Source of the DNA: Euleptes europaea
Lineage: Eukaryota > Chordata > Lepidosauria > Squamata > Sphaerodactylidae
Length of the DNA: 64,000 nucleotides
Reading direction: 5' to 3'
NCBI RefSeq assembly: GCF_029931775.1
Contig: NC_079323.1
Location: forward strand, 32,878,882 to 32,942,881
This document shows, piece by piece, positions 9,101 to 24,100 of the stretch. The notes below the pieces were generated by a model. It did no database searches. It was given only the letters and a program-made list of their open reading frames with translations, and had not been told where the DNA came from. How positions within the stretch are numbered: the first letter of the stretch is position 1; every line of letters starts with the position of its first letter. Both the position numbers and the translations under genes were made by a program.

Positions 9101-12100
9101 TATGAGTAGCCTGCTTGACAATCCATGCTTTGTTTTGTTGTTCAACAGACTGTTCTATCGATGCACAAACTATAAGGTGGAAGGGAAGAAGTGGTGTGGA
9201 AGTGTCCCATGGCAGGTACTTATACCTCATTGCTATTTATTTGTTTCCAACAGTGTGAGGCATTAAAGTTTCGGAATGTTGTTGTGCTCCCTGCCCCAGG
9301 ATGTGGTGATGGCTGTCAGCTTGGAGGGCTTTAAGAGAGGAGTGGACATATTCATGGAGGAGAGGGGTATTCATGGCTATTAGTTAGAATGGATACTGGT
9401 CATGCTGCATACCTATTCTCTCTAGTATCAGAGGAGCATGCCTATTATTTTGGGTGCAGTGGAACACAGGTAGGATGGTGCTGCTGCAGTCGTCTTGTTT
9501 GTGGCTTCCTAAAGGCACCTGGTTGGCCACTGTGTGAACAGACTGCTGGACTTGATGGGCCTTGGTCTGATCCAGCAGGACCCTTCTTATGTTCTTATGC
9601 ACACTGATGAGTTAACTATGTTTTTCTGCATGCATTTGAACTCGGCTTGTTGCCCTGTTGTGCTGTCCTTACTCTTCCTATCTGCCTCTTCCTTGACAAA
9701 CAGAGCTTGATTGAAAACTCCCTGGTTTGATTATGCTCCGGTTTGATTATGCTCCAGTTTGCCATGAGAGGTACCTTAGCAAATTGAAATCTGCATTCCC
9801 CCACAAACTGGGTTTCTAAACCTCAGTTAAGTATTAACTTAGAATACCAGTTTGGGGATGGGGGCAACAAGATCCACCTCAATCAGAAGCCTATATTTGG
9901 ACATGATCGCTAGCTGGAGCTTGATCAAACCACAAAATTTTCAGTCAAGCATCACACAGGGGAAACACGAGGGGAGTATGCAAACAGGGCAAATGACCTG
10001 TGTTCCTACCCGATTGCAGAGCACTTGCATCTTTTTGGGAGGTCTGTATGCAGCCTAAGGCTGCAATACTGTGTCCCTTTACTTGAGAGTAAGCCTTGAT
10101 GAGCAAGCTCTGATTAGCATAGTGGGTTTTACATCTGAGAAAGCATGCATAGAATCACTGAGGCACTCCAATTCTGTGAAGGGCCCTTCCCAAACTGCCT
10201 CTGACTTAATTAGTTTTGAGAGGTTTTAGGATCATGACTTGATTTCTTCTGGTGGTTCCTTCCAACTCTATGATTCTATACTCTGGCATATGCACCCTGA
10301 TCATACCACTGCTTTTATTTCTCTTGAGCCCTAGTCAAATTTTCTCTGGCAAGTTCTGGACTTTCTCTCAGAGAGTTCTATGTATTATCTACATAGTCCA
10401 GGACAGAGCTAGGTTCAGACTGTTGGGCCTGTGCTCCTTCTCACAGGTCTCAACAAGTCCAGGGGCCCGTTCACTTTTTGTCCAACCACAAGTTCAAAGG
10501 GAGAAAAGCCTGTGCATTCCTGGGGCACCTTGTGATATACAAAAAGGAGGTGTTGCAAGGAATCACCCCCATTATCAGGGCGTGTGTCTACATAAGTTTT
10601 AAGCCTCTGTTCCAAAGTAGCATCGACTCTTTCAATCATGCCATTTGTATCTGGGTGGTAAGCTGTAGAAGTGAGGTGTTTGATGCCACATGCTTTCCAC
10701 AGCTGTTTCATGAGGGTTGACATGAAGTTTGCCCCTCTGTCTGAAACTCTTTCCCCCTAGGGTCCCAGATGCTCTAGCTGGCATGCCTGAGCCTTAGCGA
10801 GTTTTAGGATTTCTGTCACAACCCTGTTGGTCTGCAGTAGAACAGCTAGATTCCCATCAAAGCTCATACCCCAAATATATTGTTGGTCTCTAAGGTGCTA
10901 CTGGACTGGAATTTAGCTGGCTTTATATAAAGAGGGCAGTAAAGACAGACAATATTTGTGAGAGAAAACAAACTGAACAGGACAGTAAAACCTGATCCGG
11001 TATTTTGTGTAGCTTTTGATATATTTGACACTATTCAGTAGTTCTCATGGTTAGAACCTTTATTTCTTAATAATAAACATAAAGAGCCTAATATCAACTT
11101 TTATTCTCTGTATCAATGCCAGTGCAACAATTCTGCAGAAGCCCTGAGAATGTGTAGCCTTAGTATTCGTGGTGTCTGGTGCTAGTCTGAGATTTGATCT
11201 GAATTTTTTGCAGGATTCACAACCCACCAGATTATCAACTAAACCACAATCTCAGCAGATGTTGGATTTACCCCTTAATCACAGAGAACAAAGAAACCCA
11301 TTCAAAGTATTAGACAAGAATCAAGAACCATTCTCTTTGAAACAAATTAATAAATATGAGGACAAAAATTCAAAAGAAAAGGATAAAAGAGAGACATTGG
11401 ACTCTGATAAAAAGATTCAGCAGAAATTATCATCTGAATATGTTGGGGAAGAACTTCCAAAAGAATGTAAGGTTGAGTTGGGAGATAAAAGTGGTAGATC
11501 ATCCAGGAGGGTGAAAGAAAACCAAATTAGATCAAATGACTTGACAACTGACCTTCAAGAAACCGTATTTTTGAATGCACAAAAAAGTTGTTCGAGCACA
11601 AAAGTTGAAATACCCTCTGGACATATAAGGTGGAGTTCCACTATGAGACCGTCTAAAGATGGCATGCCGAAACAAAAAACAAGCTGCAGTAGCCAGACAT
11701 CAAGCATAAAGCCCCTTAATGAGGAGCAACTTCGAAAAGGAAGACCGGAAACATGCATAGACAAAAGGGTAGCAGAGAAGAAGCATGACAATGAGGGAAG
11801 CGAAAAGAGGGCTGTCACACCTGGAGGACTTGTAACCGTTCAGAAATGTATGGGCTTCCCTACAGTGTCCCCTAGAGAAAACCTACTATTATACAGGGAA
11901 ATGACTCCAGAAGAAAAACAGAGTACCAATAAAAATGTTAGTGGTGATGAGCACAATAGATTTGTGCCCTCCAAGTCGCCTGTTGGACTGATAGTGGATT
12001 CCTCGCGGGGAAAAGACTGCAGTCAGAAGAACTCACCTTCCATCTCACAAGGAAGTGCCTCTTCACAAAGGGCAGAAATTCTGGATTCCAAAGCCCTTCA

Positions 12101-15100
12101 CAGCCAACTTTCAGCTCAGTTAAGACAAAAAAAGGTATCTTGGTTGCTTTCTTTTTCTAGCGTCTATTTACACTGTGGCCCGAAGGCTCCTTGTGTCAAA
12201 ATAATATTCCCTTGAATCTCTCAAGGTGACCCAGCCATCCCTTGGCTACCTTTATAAATCACTCAGGTTATTTTACTGTGCCACTCTAAGCAGAGTTAAA
12301 GGTAAAGGTCCCCTGTGCAAGCACCGGGTCATTCATGACCCATGGGGTGACGTCACATCCTGACGTTTCCTAGGCAGACTTTGTTTATGGGGTGGTTTGC
12401 CAGTGCCTTCCCCAGTCATCTCCCCTTTACCCCCAGCAAGCTGGGTACTCATTTTACTGACCTCGGAAGGATGGAAGGCTGAGTCAACCTTGAGCCGGCT
12501 ACCTAAAACCGACGTCTGTCGGGATCGAACTCAGGTCGTGAGCAGAGCTTTTGACTGCAGTACTGCAGCTTAACACTCTGCGCCACGGGGCTCCTCTAAG
12601 CAGAGTTACCCACTTCTAAACCCATTGACTTAAATCAATTTAGAAGGGTTACACTCTGGGACTGGCACACTGGAGACTAGTTTGTGATACTCAGACTTTG
12701 CTTGAAGTCTGTGACATGCATCACGGTTTGGCTAGAGCACAGAAGCCTCGTTTTAAAATGTCTTCTAAGGGATACGCTGTTTTACCTGCATGTGATTCAT
12801 AATTAATTTCCCACCCCCTTTTTGGTGGTAATTGTAGGCAGCATTAGTCTGAACTATTTGAATGAAAATGTGTACCTCTACATGAAAATATTTCTTTGCA
12901 GTTGGCTTCTTATTTTGACATTTTTGCATATTTTAAAATATTCTTCAGACTGTAGAAGCGAATGCCACCAGAAGGAACTGGGGTAAGAGTAGCAGCAAAG
13001 CAGAAACTTCTGTCCTGTTTCCCCAGAAGATTATTTTTTGCTTTCATTTGTGTGCATGTCACTCACACTGATTTTCTGGTAGCAGTTTTCTTCCTTGGAA
13101 GCTGGTTCTGAACAACTCTGATCAATCATAGTGCAGGTAGAAGGACAAGGGAGACATGGATGTGAGTGTTGAAGCACCATGAAACAGTAATAATCCTTGC
13201 TAGTAACTTTATAATGGATAGTGTTCTTCCTCAGACCTGTATGCCTCTTAAATATATCAAAGCTGTTGTAGTGATAATCTTAAATAAAAATAGAAAAGCA
13301 TTTAGGAAGTCAATTATGCCTTTTTCTCTCCTCCCCCTTCTCTCTAGAGCACTTTGAAAATGGTGAACGTGCAGGCTCTGCCAGATAAAGGAGAACGATT
13401 AATAAAGCAAGTGCAGGAGCTGGAAGCTGCACTTAGCTCTCTTAACCTGGAGACGGAGGAAGATGCAAAGAAAGGTGTGCTTATTCAGAATTTAGACGCT
13501 GTTGGCGAAACAGCAAAGGCAATACTTTCCCCTTTATTTAGAACACTCAGAAATATTTATTTGGTTCTAAATCTCTCTCTCACTGTCTAAAATGTTAGTG
13601 TATTTCTTTTAATATTGTCTTGGAGCCAGTTCAAACATATACAAAAATAGCAAATGATAACATTCCCTTTTGGACAGTACCTTTCAGACTGCCAGTGGGG
13701 GGATCTGTTACCTGGAATGCACTTGTGAACAATCTTGCACAAGTGCATCTCTAGACTCCCAAGACAAGGTAACATTGGTCTGGTGGAACGGCTGCAAACA
13801 TAGGCAATGCCTCAAGTAGGGATTTGGAACAGCACACAGTGAGGGAGACAGTACCTGATTTTTAGTCTCTATTGTACATAAAAATAGCAGAAGTAGAAAA
13901 TTCAGGTAGATTGAAAAAGCCATGTGGCATACTCAGTTTGGAGGATTACTGAGCTAAGAGTTCCTGGGTGGCCCACAGTACCACTCAAGCATTTGGGGAA
14001 TAAGCAACAACAGGGAAATGATGGAAGCTGTCCTGGTTATGCTAAATGTGCTTTTCTCTTAGGCTAGTCCAAAGTGAGAACCAAGCCTTGGAGTTATGAG
14101 CATATAGTATACCTGGGGGGTAAGAAGCAGATGGGGGGAAATTGTTGCAGTTTCTCACCAAGCTATATTTGGAATGTAGGAAGGGGATTGGGGCGGGGGT
14201 GGGGAGAGGAATTTAGAGAAGAGGAGCAGAAAGTTCTAGCAGTGTCAACATAGTTAAAGTTCTGAAGTAGTGAGGGGAGGGGATCCCAGTGAAAAGGAAG
14301 AATCTCCAGCCAGTGATTTCAGTGGTTACAGAGCAATCCTAGGGAGGGGACTGAGCCTAATTTCTTCCTTGCCAGGATGCAGCTTTTATCCCCCCCCCCC
14401 CGGGCTATTTACTACTGAGACCAAATCTTATTGGTGGCATTTTTTGGATCCTCTTTGCCATGGGGGGTGGGGGGTGGAAGGCAAGATCCTGGCTCCTATT
14501 GATGCGTTAGAACGAGGTAATAGGAAAGGAGAGGAGAAGGCTGGGCACCAGGTAAGCTAATAGGAAAGGGTGGATAGATCTGGGTAGGATGACTGGGTTA
14601 CATGAGTGGCAGTCCAGATCAGTGGCCACTAACAGATGCCAGGAGATGGGTGATATCCGTGGCTTTGTTTATTTCCAGAGCAGTTTGCATGGTAAGGCAG
14701 ATTCCTGGATGGTCCTAGAAGGGTGATTATTGCCCTGCAAACCTTGATCATTAATCATAGCCTGAATTTTGATGAGTCCTCAAGAAGCCACAAAATAGAG
14801 CCATTGTCAGGAGAGTGTCTGAGTTCCCAGGGTGGGGGGACACCTGGCTGCTCCCTGTGAGTCAGCTTCTTGATTGCCCGTTACCCGATCTTAGTTTCTC
14901 AGCTTTAATATCAAACATGGAGTCTCTTCCTCCATCTCAGACATTGCAAGGTCTGAGAATTTAAGGAGGTGATGGGGTTGGGTCTCAACAGCATATCTCC
15001 TAACCCAGGGCTGCTTTTGGGATAACGGGATCACATGTTTGAATGCTCATCCATAGTGGGGGGAATATTTCTTCCTAAAATGCTAGTTTTGGAGCTGAAT

Positions 15101-18100
15101 GTAGGTTTTTTAAAACATGGGACAATTTTCAAACATGCCGTTCCCCCCTCTTTCAGTCTGAAAAGTACTTTACCTCACAATCCTGCCATGTTTGAACTGG
15201 GTTTTACCCAACAGGCGATGCGGGCGTTATCGGAAAGGAAGAAGAAGAATTGCAGCACAAACCATTCAGCAGAACCATCATAGAGCCACCGAGTACCCTG
15301 AAGGGAAAAGAGCCACAGATGTTCCATGAGCATGAGAATACCAGACAATTAGAGCTCAATTTTACTGCAGGATCTAGTCAGTACTGCAGTAACCCTTCTG
15401 GAGGTAAGTGGGGGAGGAGGCAGCCACAATTACAGTAAAAATGAATTGGGAGAGACATAAACCCAGTTTACTTTTTGGAACAGCTCACTTTGATCCAGTA
15501 ATCCCTTTAACTTCCTCAGGTCTTTATCCCAAAATACAATTTATATATCTGAGGCATATTGTGTGTTTTCACGGCAGTCTTACTTATGCCAGAATAGGAA
15601 GTAGAAGAAATAGCATTTTCACAGATTCCGTTGTTGTCTTTGGGAGCTGCCTGATTCTCTTGTTAGACATTTTATGTTCTGAGAAGCTCCATCAGAGCCG
15701 ATACTGCTTTTCTTCAGGCTTGACAGCCTTCTGGTCAGCTTTAAGCACAATGTTATGTTACGTTTATCAGTTCTGTACAGGCAAGCCTTGTTTTATTGCG
15801 CTTTGAAGGTATTGTGTTTTTGAGCAAGTCTGTCGGAACCATTATTCCAATAGCACGTGCTCACTTCGTCTCTCTGTGTCACATTTTGGTAATTCTTGCA
15901 ATATTTCAAACTTTTTCATTGTTATTATAGTACATGGTTTTTTTAGACGTAATGTTATTACACTTAATAGTGTAAACATAACTTTTATATGCACAGGAAA
16001 CCAAAATATTTGTGTGACTCGCTTTATTGCGGTGGTCTGGAACGGAACCCGCAATATCTCCGAGGTATACTTGTAGTAGGATCATTATTTGACTCTCCAG
16101 AACTGTCTTCCAGAATATTCTTCTGGGCAGACACTTTATGGAGGCCGGATGACTGAAGATCGGCTCAGAGCTGTGTATGATGCCACAAGCGATGCCATTA
16201 ACAAGCTCCACAAGTCCCTCAAGTCCTGCCCCACAGCAGAGGCGGTGGCTGTAGACCCACCAGGGTTGAAGGTGAGCTAAGGTGAAAAATGAATGTTGTG
16301 CAATCTGTAGCTTGGCCACTCCAATGTGCTGCTGTCTTCCCTTCTGCCCCCCCCCCCCCCAAACCTTTAAATGAGTTTGTGCAATCAAAAGAAGCCAAGA
16401 GAAATGGCTAAAATCGTTTGTCTGCAGTCCTATGGATAAGAACCAATGAACTTAAGTGCAATCCAAAGAAAAATGAGAGGGTATTCATCTGCTTAAGGAC
16501 TGAGGAGTCGGTGTATCCTCAAAGGAGTTGCATTGTCCTTGAAGGAACAAGTTCATAGCTTGTGGGTGCTGCTGGGTCCTGGTTTATGGTTGGAGGCTCA
16601 GGCTTTTATCAGATAGATAAAAGTGCCTTTTATCAGATAGATTTGAGAGTCAAAGCTCCCTTCATCAGATACGAATAGGAATGTAGATCTCTGTGCTTAT
16701 ATCCCAGTCAGAAGGTGGGAGGGGTGTTGTAAAGAAGGAACTCAGGATGCAGAGGTACAATGCATATTGTTATCAGCTTGGTTAGAGCAGAGGGAAATGC
16801 GTGGGGGCAGAAAATTAACATATGAACACATGAAGCTGCCTTATACTGAATCAGACCCTTAGTCCATCAAAGTCAGTATTTTGTACTAAGACCTGCAGCG
16901 GCTCTCCAGGGTCTCAGACAGGGGTCTTTCACATCACCTACCTCCCTGGTCCCTTTAACTGGAGATACCGGGGATTGGACCTGGGACCTTCTGCATGCCA
17001 AGCAGATGCTCTGCCACTGAGCCACAGCCCCTCCCCACAGCCTTTTATCAATGCCTTGATACCCCAGCTACAGCTGTTTCTCAGACAGCATGATTGGGTC
17101 CCAGTGATCTATCACATCCAGGTTAGATTGTTGTAATGTGCTCTGTGTAGAGCTACTTCTGAAAACTGCTTCAGTTGGTCCAGAATGTGATCAGGTTGTT
17201 GTTGTTGTGTGGATACACAGGATCCTTAGCACTCCTCCACTGGCTGCCCTAAGCAGCTTGGGGTCAGGGTACTTGATAGACAAATCTCTTCATACTGCCC
17301 AGCCTCCCTATAAAGACTCTCTTCCCAAGCCCTGTTCTCTGTGGCTCTGCCTGCAGAGATGAGGCAGCTGGTGACCAGAGACCGTTGTGGCATCTCACAT
17401 TTTGGAATGCCAACCACCTTGAGGCTTGCCTGGCACCAACCCCAAATATTTCTTTTTAACTGGAGGTTTGTTGATGGGTTACAGCTTTTTTTTCCCCTAA
17501 AGGGGTTTTTATAGCCTGTTTCTAGCCTGAGGACTGTTGTATTAATATCAGTTCAGGCTGCTGGCCTGTTTTTAATGGTTTGTTTTTATGCTGTTGGTTT
17601 ATGATTTTATTATGTTGCTATTAACTTCTGAATTGCCATGAGGAGGTCCTCTGGAGAGGTGGTATAGCATTTTTCTAAATAATTCAATCTTGCTCTGCCG
17701 TTACTTAATTTGGTGAATCGTTTCCCTCCCCCTGGTCTTCCTTAACGGCCCATGATGTATGCAGGCCGCAAAATTCTTGGATTGTGTAATGTTTATTTAG
17801 CATTCTACTCTTGTAGCACTACACAGAAGAAGTTCCCATGGCCTATGCTCTTGATCAATTTAGGAAGCCTGATGTTACTGCAAACTGAAAGAACTTCAAG
17901 AGCTAAAATCCTGTCTGTTTAGTAGTAAGAGGTTTACCACCACCACACCGTTTAATTGGCACTTTCTGTTGGAAGAAATACCAGTGTCTGAAAGTCTGCA
18001 TTTTATTCCAGTTATAATAAAATGCTAATCACAAATGCTTGAATATAGAAACTACAGAGTACTTTCTAACCATCTGGTCCTACTTCCTAAAATCATGTGT

Positions 18101-21100
18101 CCCAACTCTGAAATATTCTTTACGTTTAATTCCTGTGGAACTCTTTTGATTCCCCTGATTTATTATAAGGACTATTTATCCCTCAGAGCTCACCCATTAA
18201 TGACTGATTGAAACAAATTTTTTGTTTTTCTGATCTGAGGATTATTCAGCTTATGTTATTAAGAATAACACTCGGAAGGACACAAAAAGGCCTCCTAGTG
18301 AATTCAGAATACAGAAGTTACAGAGTAAAAAAAAAATTCTGAATTCTCAGGTTTAGAAATGAGTGTTTGGTATAATTATCCCAACTCTTTCTAAAAAGTT
18401 ACAAAGAAAAGGGGGGGAGTGTATGAGCTGGATTTCATAATTGAAAAAATGGCCTGTGAACATCTGCTGTATCAGTGTTGAATCTTATCATGTATGAATG
18501 TGATCACTGCATTTATGGGAGCACCACAGAGGGCCCAGGTGAGTTGCTCAAGAGATAGCAGAGATAGCAGAATAAAGAATTAATAAAAGAAGTAACCGAT
18601 TGCTGAACCTGAGTTCTGAGTGCCGTCTCTTGCAAAATAGCAATTAATTCTACATCCTGCGCTTCCTTTCCTAGATCTCCCTCTTGCTACACCAGAAACA
18701 AGCCCTTGCTTGGCTCCTCTGGAGGGAGAACCAAGCACCGTGTGGAGGAATCCTGGGTAAGAAACTATTTGTCAGTTTATGATTGAGTGTGTTCGTACAG
18801 CTCCTTTTCTGATAAAAGTAGCTTTCCTTGTTTATCAGGTGTCAAGCATAGCATGGAGGGCACAATAATCCATGATATGGCCCTCGTCCCCAAGTTAGAA
18901 TGTGAGTTGGTTTTAATCTGAGCCCTGGATAAAAGGACATTAGGGCCAGTGCAAATCTGCTCTCCAGCTCCTGGAAAGTTTACAGAGTCCCTTACGGAAG
19001 GCTCTTGCTGAGGGTCAGCGTGCAAGCGGTGTTCCTGGGGACATGGCTAAAAAACTGGGTGGGTTGAGAGAGGAGACTGTGGCTAAACTCCACCCTCTGA
19101 GGATGGGCGAAGCACATCACTGAAGCTGTGGAAGCCAGCTGGCCCAGAGAAATAGGTAGGATAGCTTAAGAGCTGCTGTTCCTTCCTGTTTTCTTGTCAC
19201 ATCTGCCAACAGTAGAGCAAAGGACTCCATAAAGCTCATAGCCAGTTGATGTTGGCCTGGTCTTTCCAGCCCTGGCTGCCTTCTGATCTGGGTGCCATGT
19301 TCCTTCTTCCTTTGGCTTCCTTGTCAATCTGAATAGGGGGTGTGCGCCATGTGATAGATCCATATTCTTTTTCTCCTGAAAATGAGGCATCACAGGGACA
19401 TAATCAGCAGACACTTTTAGAGTTTCAAATGCCTGATCAGAGGCTTAAGAAATGCAGCACTGTTCAGTCCCGTCACTTCCCTGAAATTTGTTTTGTTCTC
19501 TGCTTTCCCTCCCTCTCCCAGCGGATGATATGGGCTTAGGGAAGACTTTAACAATGATTGCGCTTGTCCTGACCCAGAAACAGTTACAGAAGGAGAAGGG
19601 ACAGGAGAAGAAATTAGAGATTTGCATGTCACGACAAGGTACAGAAGAAGCAACACTAACAATTCTGCTGCCGCTGTCTGTAGACTTATTTATACAGACC
19701 AGTAACACTGGAGAAATTCCCTTCTACTGGGAACTTTTGGCTGTGTAGCCAATAAACATGGAGGGCTGTCTCACTTAACAAAATATGTTTACATATTATT
19801 CTTTATGTTTGAAGATCCCTCTGTTATCTTTTCCAATGGCACTCTGATTGTCTGCCCTGCCTCCCTGATCCATCACTGGAAAAAGGAAGTGGAAAGGCAT
19901 GTAAACCATGGCAAACTGAGAATCTGTCTGTACCATGGAAGCAACCGAAATAAGAATACGACAGTGTAAGTGCGAAGCCAGAAAGCAGTTCCCAGTATAA
20001 GTGCAATATCGTACAAGCTTGACCCTGGACCGTTGTTTTGGTGTACTCTTTTGCTGGACTTCTGGAGAAGTGTTGGCAAAGAGAGAGTGTGTAGCTTAGA
20101 GCTGAAAAGGGGCTGAAATGATTAGTGTTTCCCCTTGGCCCTTCAATAGCCATCTTGGCAAACAAAGCTGAACCAGTTTATATTTGTCACACATCAGTTT
20201 CATTGTGGTTGGCAATTTTGACACACCAAGCAGGTGAAACCTGTTTCTCTCTTAATAGTGGGCTAGGATAATTCTGTGGAGCGTGTCTTCTTTTCTGATA
20301 CAGTGGAGTTTGGAGTCAGAGTACAAATTCTGTACCAAAAATGGTGCTGTTCTATCTCTCCCATTCTCCGTATCTGAGACATTGGAAGGTTGGGTGGAAA
20401 TACAAAGTCAAATTTAGCATTGTTTCTTTTTCTTTATGGGGGAATTCAAATACTGGCTTATTCAGGATCTTAGTTACTCATTGGAATTTTAGCTGCATTT
20501 CTTTCTTTAGTTGTTTGTGGTTGTTCTGAGATATCCTGTGGCTCACCAGCCGTGTGTCTCATTCTTGTGCAGCCTCTCTGGATATGATATTGTCATCACC
20601 ACCTATAGCATCCTGGGCAAGGAAATTCCCATGCACAAAGAAGAAGCGGAGGTTGCTGCTAAGGACCATGTTGCGCAGGTAACTGGAATGTACACACTAC
20701 TCCTTAGGCTTTCCTGAGGTAAAAGTACACTTGAGTGTTAAGAGTCCTGCTGATTTCACAGGAAATGCAGGCGTGCGTTGCTTTGGCACAGAGTAGCTAT
20801 TAAGGAAGTCCATCATATTCTGCTCATTTTTGCTCATAACTCTTGCTGTGATTGTAATGAACCACACATCTTAGGCTGTGCCAGTTTAACTCACTGAGTT
20901 AGAGTCCTCCGAGCAATGCAGTGCAACAAGGAATAATAAAAAGTTTAGTAAGCCACTCCTTAATGTGAAACCATATTTAGGAGTCACAATTAAATACAAA
21001 GGTGGTATAGGTGGGTCTGCCCTTGGAGTCAGCTTGGAAACTCCAGTGGGCACAGAAAGCCTCAACAGCTTGGTTATTATCAGGAGCTAAGGCGGAGCAT

Positions 21101-24100
21101 GTGTTACGGAGAATGCTGGGGTCTCCAACTTTTAATGGGGGAATTAGTCAGTTTGGAGACAAATTTAGAGCACTAACGAGAGGCTTTAGCGGGGTCTATT
21201 CCTGTGTCTACGCAAGGTGACCAAAACCAGTAAAGAACAAATGGCTCAAGAGACTGAGTGCAGTCAAAACAGGATGTACTTTATTTAGGGGAAAAGGGGG
21301 TACAAATCACACAAGCGCAATTGCACGCAATAATCACACACACACGCACACACGAGTTCTAAAAGGGATAGCGGTAAAGAGAGTCAATAGCTATCTGTCC
21401 TGCGAGGTTCCAAGGAGGGAAGCTGTTGAGGGGGGGCTATTACACAAACCAGCGTGTTATAGCCAGGAAGACGTGCAGAGACACGGGGCACTTTTTTTTT
21501 TTTAATCAGAAGGAGAAGGCACAGACATGTGCCAGGGCTCTTGGCTTTATAGTAAAATTCTGCCCTCTGGGGCAAACTGACTCACAGGGCATGTGAGCAG
21601 TAGGGCACAAAGGTAACATTGCTTTAAAATATGAGAAAGATTGAGTGGTGAAAAGGTGTGGGCCAGGGTGATCGGAATATGAGGGGATTATTGATGACTG
21701 TCAATCACTCAGCGATTGTGTTATTGACAGCTGGCAGGAACTGGGAGCAGAGAGGGGAAGGAGAAGATGGGATTAGCCTGCCCTGAGAAGGAATGTAAGG
21801 TGTGGAAGGGGGAAATGCTATTGTTCTGAGTCTGAAGTCGTCAGGCAGATCTTGATGTGCCGACCGTGTCTTTGGTTATGCAAAGGTGTCCAGGAAGGCA
21901 GCTGTTCCAGGGGCGAGTCTCTGGCAGAGACGCTCAGGAGCAGATCTCTGTTCTGCTCTGCATTCAGATCCAAGATGGAGTTCAGGTCCACTTCCCTTCT
22001 CCGGGTCCAGGTGCTGTGTGCCATTCGCAGGTCCCTGCTGGCTCTGTACAGCGACGTCCAGTGGGGTGTCTGGGATGCTCCTGTGTCTTGGAGTGTGGTT
22101 CTGTCTCTCTCCATGCCTCCCCTGCCTTTCAGCAACAGTCCCAATGTACAGACACGAGAGTCCAAGGGTGTCCATATTACAGGGGGTATAGAAGGGTATC
22201 GTTACACATGCATATTATACCCATTCTGCAGTCACTCCATTGGCTGCCCATCAGTTACCAGGTTCCCTCCAAGGTGCTGACTGTCACATAGAGAGCCCTA
22301 CATGGCCTTGGATGCTTATATCTGCAAGACCTCTTCTCCTATGCTTCGCCACAACAACTTCACTCATCTAAGCAGGGCTTTCTGCAGGTGCCACCTTGCA
22401 AATGGGCAAGATCAGCGATCACGCGTACACATGCGTTCTCTGTTGTGCCCCCTCCCCACCTTGTGGAATGGCCTGCAATGGTGTAAACTGATCATGCAAA
22501 TTAAATAGGCACACTGATCATGCAAATTAAATAGGCACACATTTTGCGACATCTGTATATTTGGTTCCATCCACATCCATAGTAAGCTGCAGTCTTGAAG
22601 TATTTGGCACAGAATTTAAGTCTGTGAAGTTGTAAGATTTACCATGTATCTTCTACTTCAGTGGGCACATGCATTCTTTCATCTTGTGTGTTATTGAATA
22701 TCAGTAAGTTGGCAAAGGTTTAACTTTTTGTTTTGAAGTATAGAATTGTGATTATGGAAGGAGGGAAAGAAAACTGTAAGAGAAAGAAATAATTGTAGAA
22801 AGAAAAGGTCAATCTGGTTTCCTTTTCCCTGTTAAATATGTAGATAACTTTAATTTGTTTAAATATTTTGGCTGATTATCAGCCCCCCTCCCATGACTTT
22901 AGATTTTAAACCCAGTTCTATTTTGTACTCTAGGACAAATCACTTCCCTTCTCTCCCTTGCTCTGGATAAACTGGGCTAGAATTATACTGGATGAGGCAC
23001 ACAACATCAGAAACCCCAAAGTGCAGGCCTCAGTCGCAGCCTGCAAGTTGAGAGCGTCTGCCAGGTGGGCTGTGACTGGGACACCCATTCAGAACAACCT
23101 CTTGGACATGTACTCCCTGCTAAGGTGAGTTGATCACAATCATAAGAGAGCTGACATTGTAGATCGGTAAGGGGCTTAAACTTCAGGACTCGTCACACAT
23201 TACAGGGAAGACCTTGTTTGTCTAGTATCTCCATGGTGAAACCTTGGGGAGAAAAGATGCTTTCTTAAAAACAGGGTAAACATTTTGCCCAGATACTTCA
23301 CATGGAAAGTCTTTCCCACCCACCCCAAGTTGAGTGAGACCCGTTGACAGTGCTTCATCTACCACTCTTGTTGTCCCCCTAGGTTTCTTCGCTGCTCGCC
23401 TTTTGATGAATTCAAGGTGTGGAAGAGTCAGGTAGACAATAATACAAGAAAAGGAGGAGAGAGACTGGCTATTTTAACCAGGAGCCTCTTATTGCGAAGA
23501 ACCAAGGACCAACTGGACTCATCTGGCAAGCCTCTGGTAACAGTTGTTCTGCCTCTTTTGGGATGTGAATGGGGAGCTGCACAAATAACCCTTGTCTTCC
23601 ATTTGCTAACGGCCAGCTAGTATGTTTGATTATAAAATGTCCACCAGGCACTTTGCACTGAAGCTTTTTATTTTAAATCACTCAAGACAAAAATCTCTCT
23701 TCTAACGGTCAACAGAGGAGCAGCACCTCAAAATCAGAAATAAGAGTTTGCCTCTAGGATGGGACATTAACAGCCCATTCCTGAGAATGGGGCTGAAAGT
23801 TGTTAGGAGGCGGCGTGAACTCGCTGCCGATATAAATGTGTGTAATCATGCGTTTATACGCATTCACGCCGGCGGCGATGCCAGTCCCAGTGGCGGCCGA
23901 GCGCTGCGGGACTGCGCCTCCCCCCTCCGCCGTCGCGGCCTCTCCATGGCGCTGGCAACGGCATGGAGAGGCCAACCCGGCGCAGGAGGGCAGGCCAGGG
24001 GGAGCAACTGCCGCTTGGTTGGCTTCCTCACCACTTTCGGCCACTTGCGCTGGTGGCCAGAACAGTGCTGCGCACGCTCAGCCTCGCTGTTTTAAATGGG

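Noticed and set aside
12595-12660. CTAAGCAGAGTTAC palindrome-like pieces (also near 2545 and 56183) as regulatory sites
   Set aside because: They resemble a short dispersed amniote repeat; too diverged to define.
13166-13357. Alternative upstream exon before TTF2 exon 6
   Set aside because: The frame has no conserved motif, and the acceptor at 13347 gives a perfect phase fit without it.
21852-22291. 142- and 144-codon overlapping frames as an exon or gene
   Set aside because: Several frames are open at once on both strands, with no splice context or recognisable protein.
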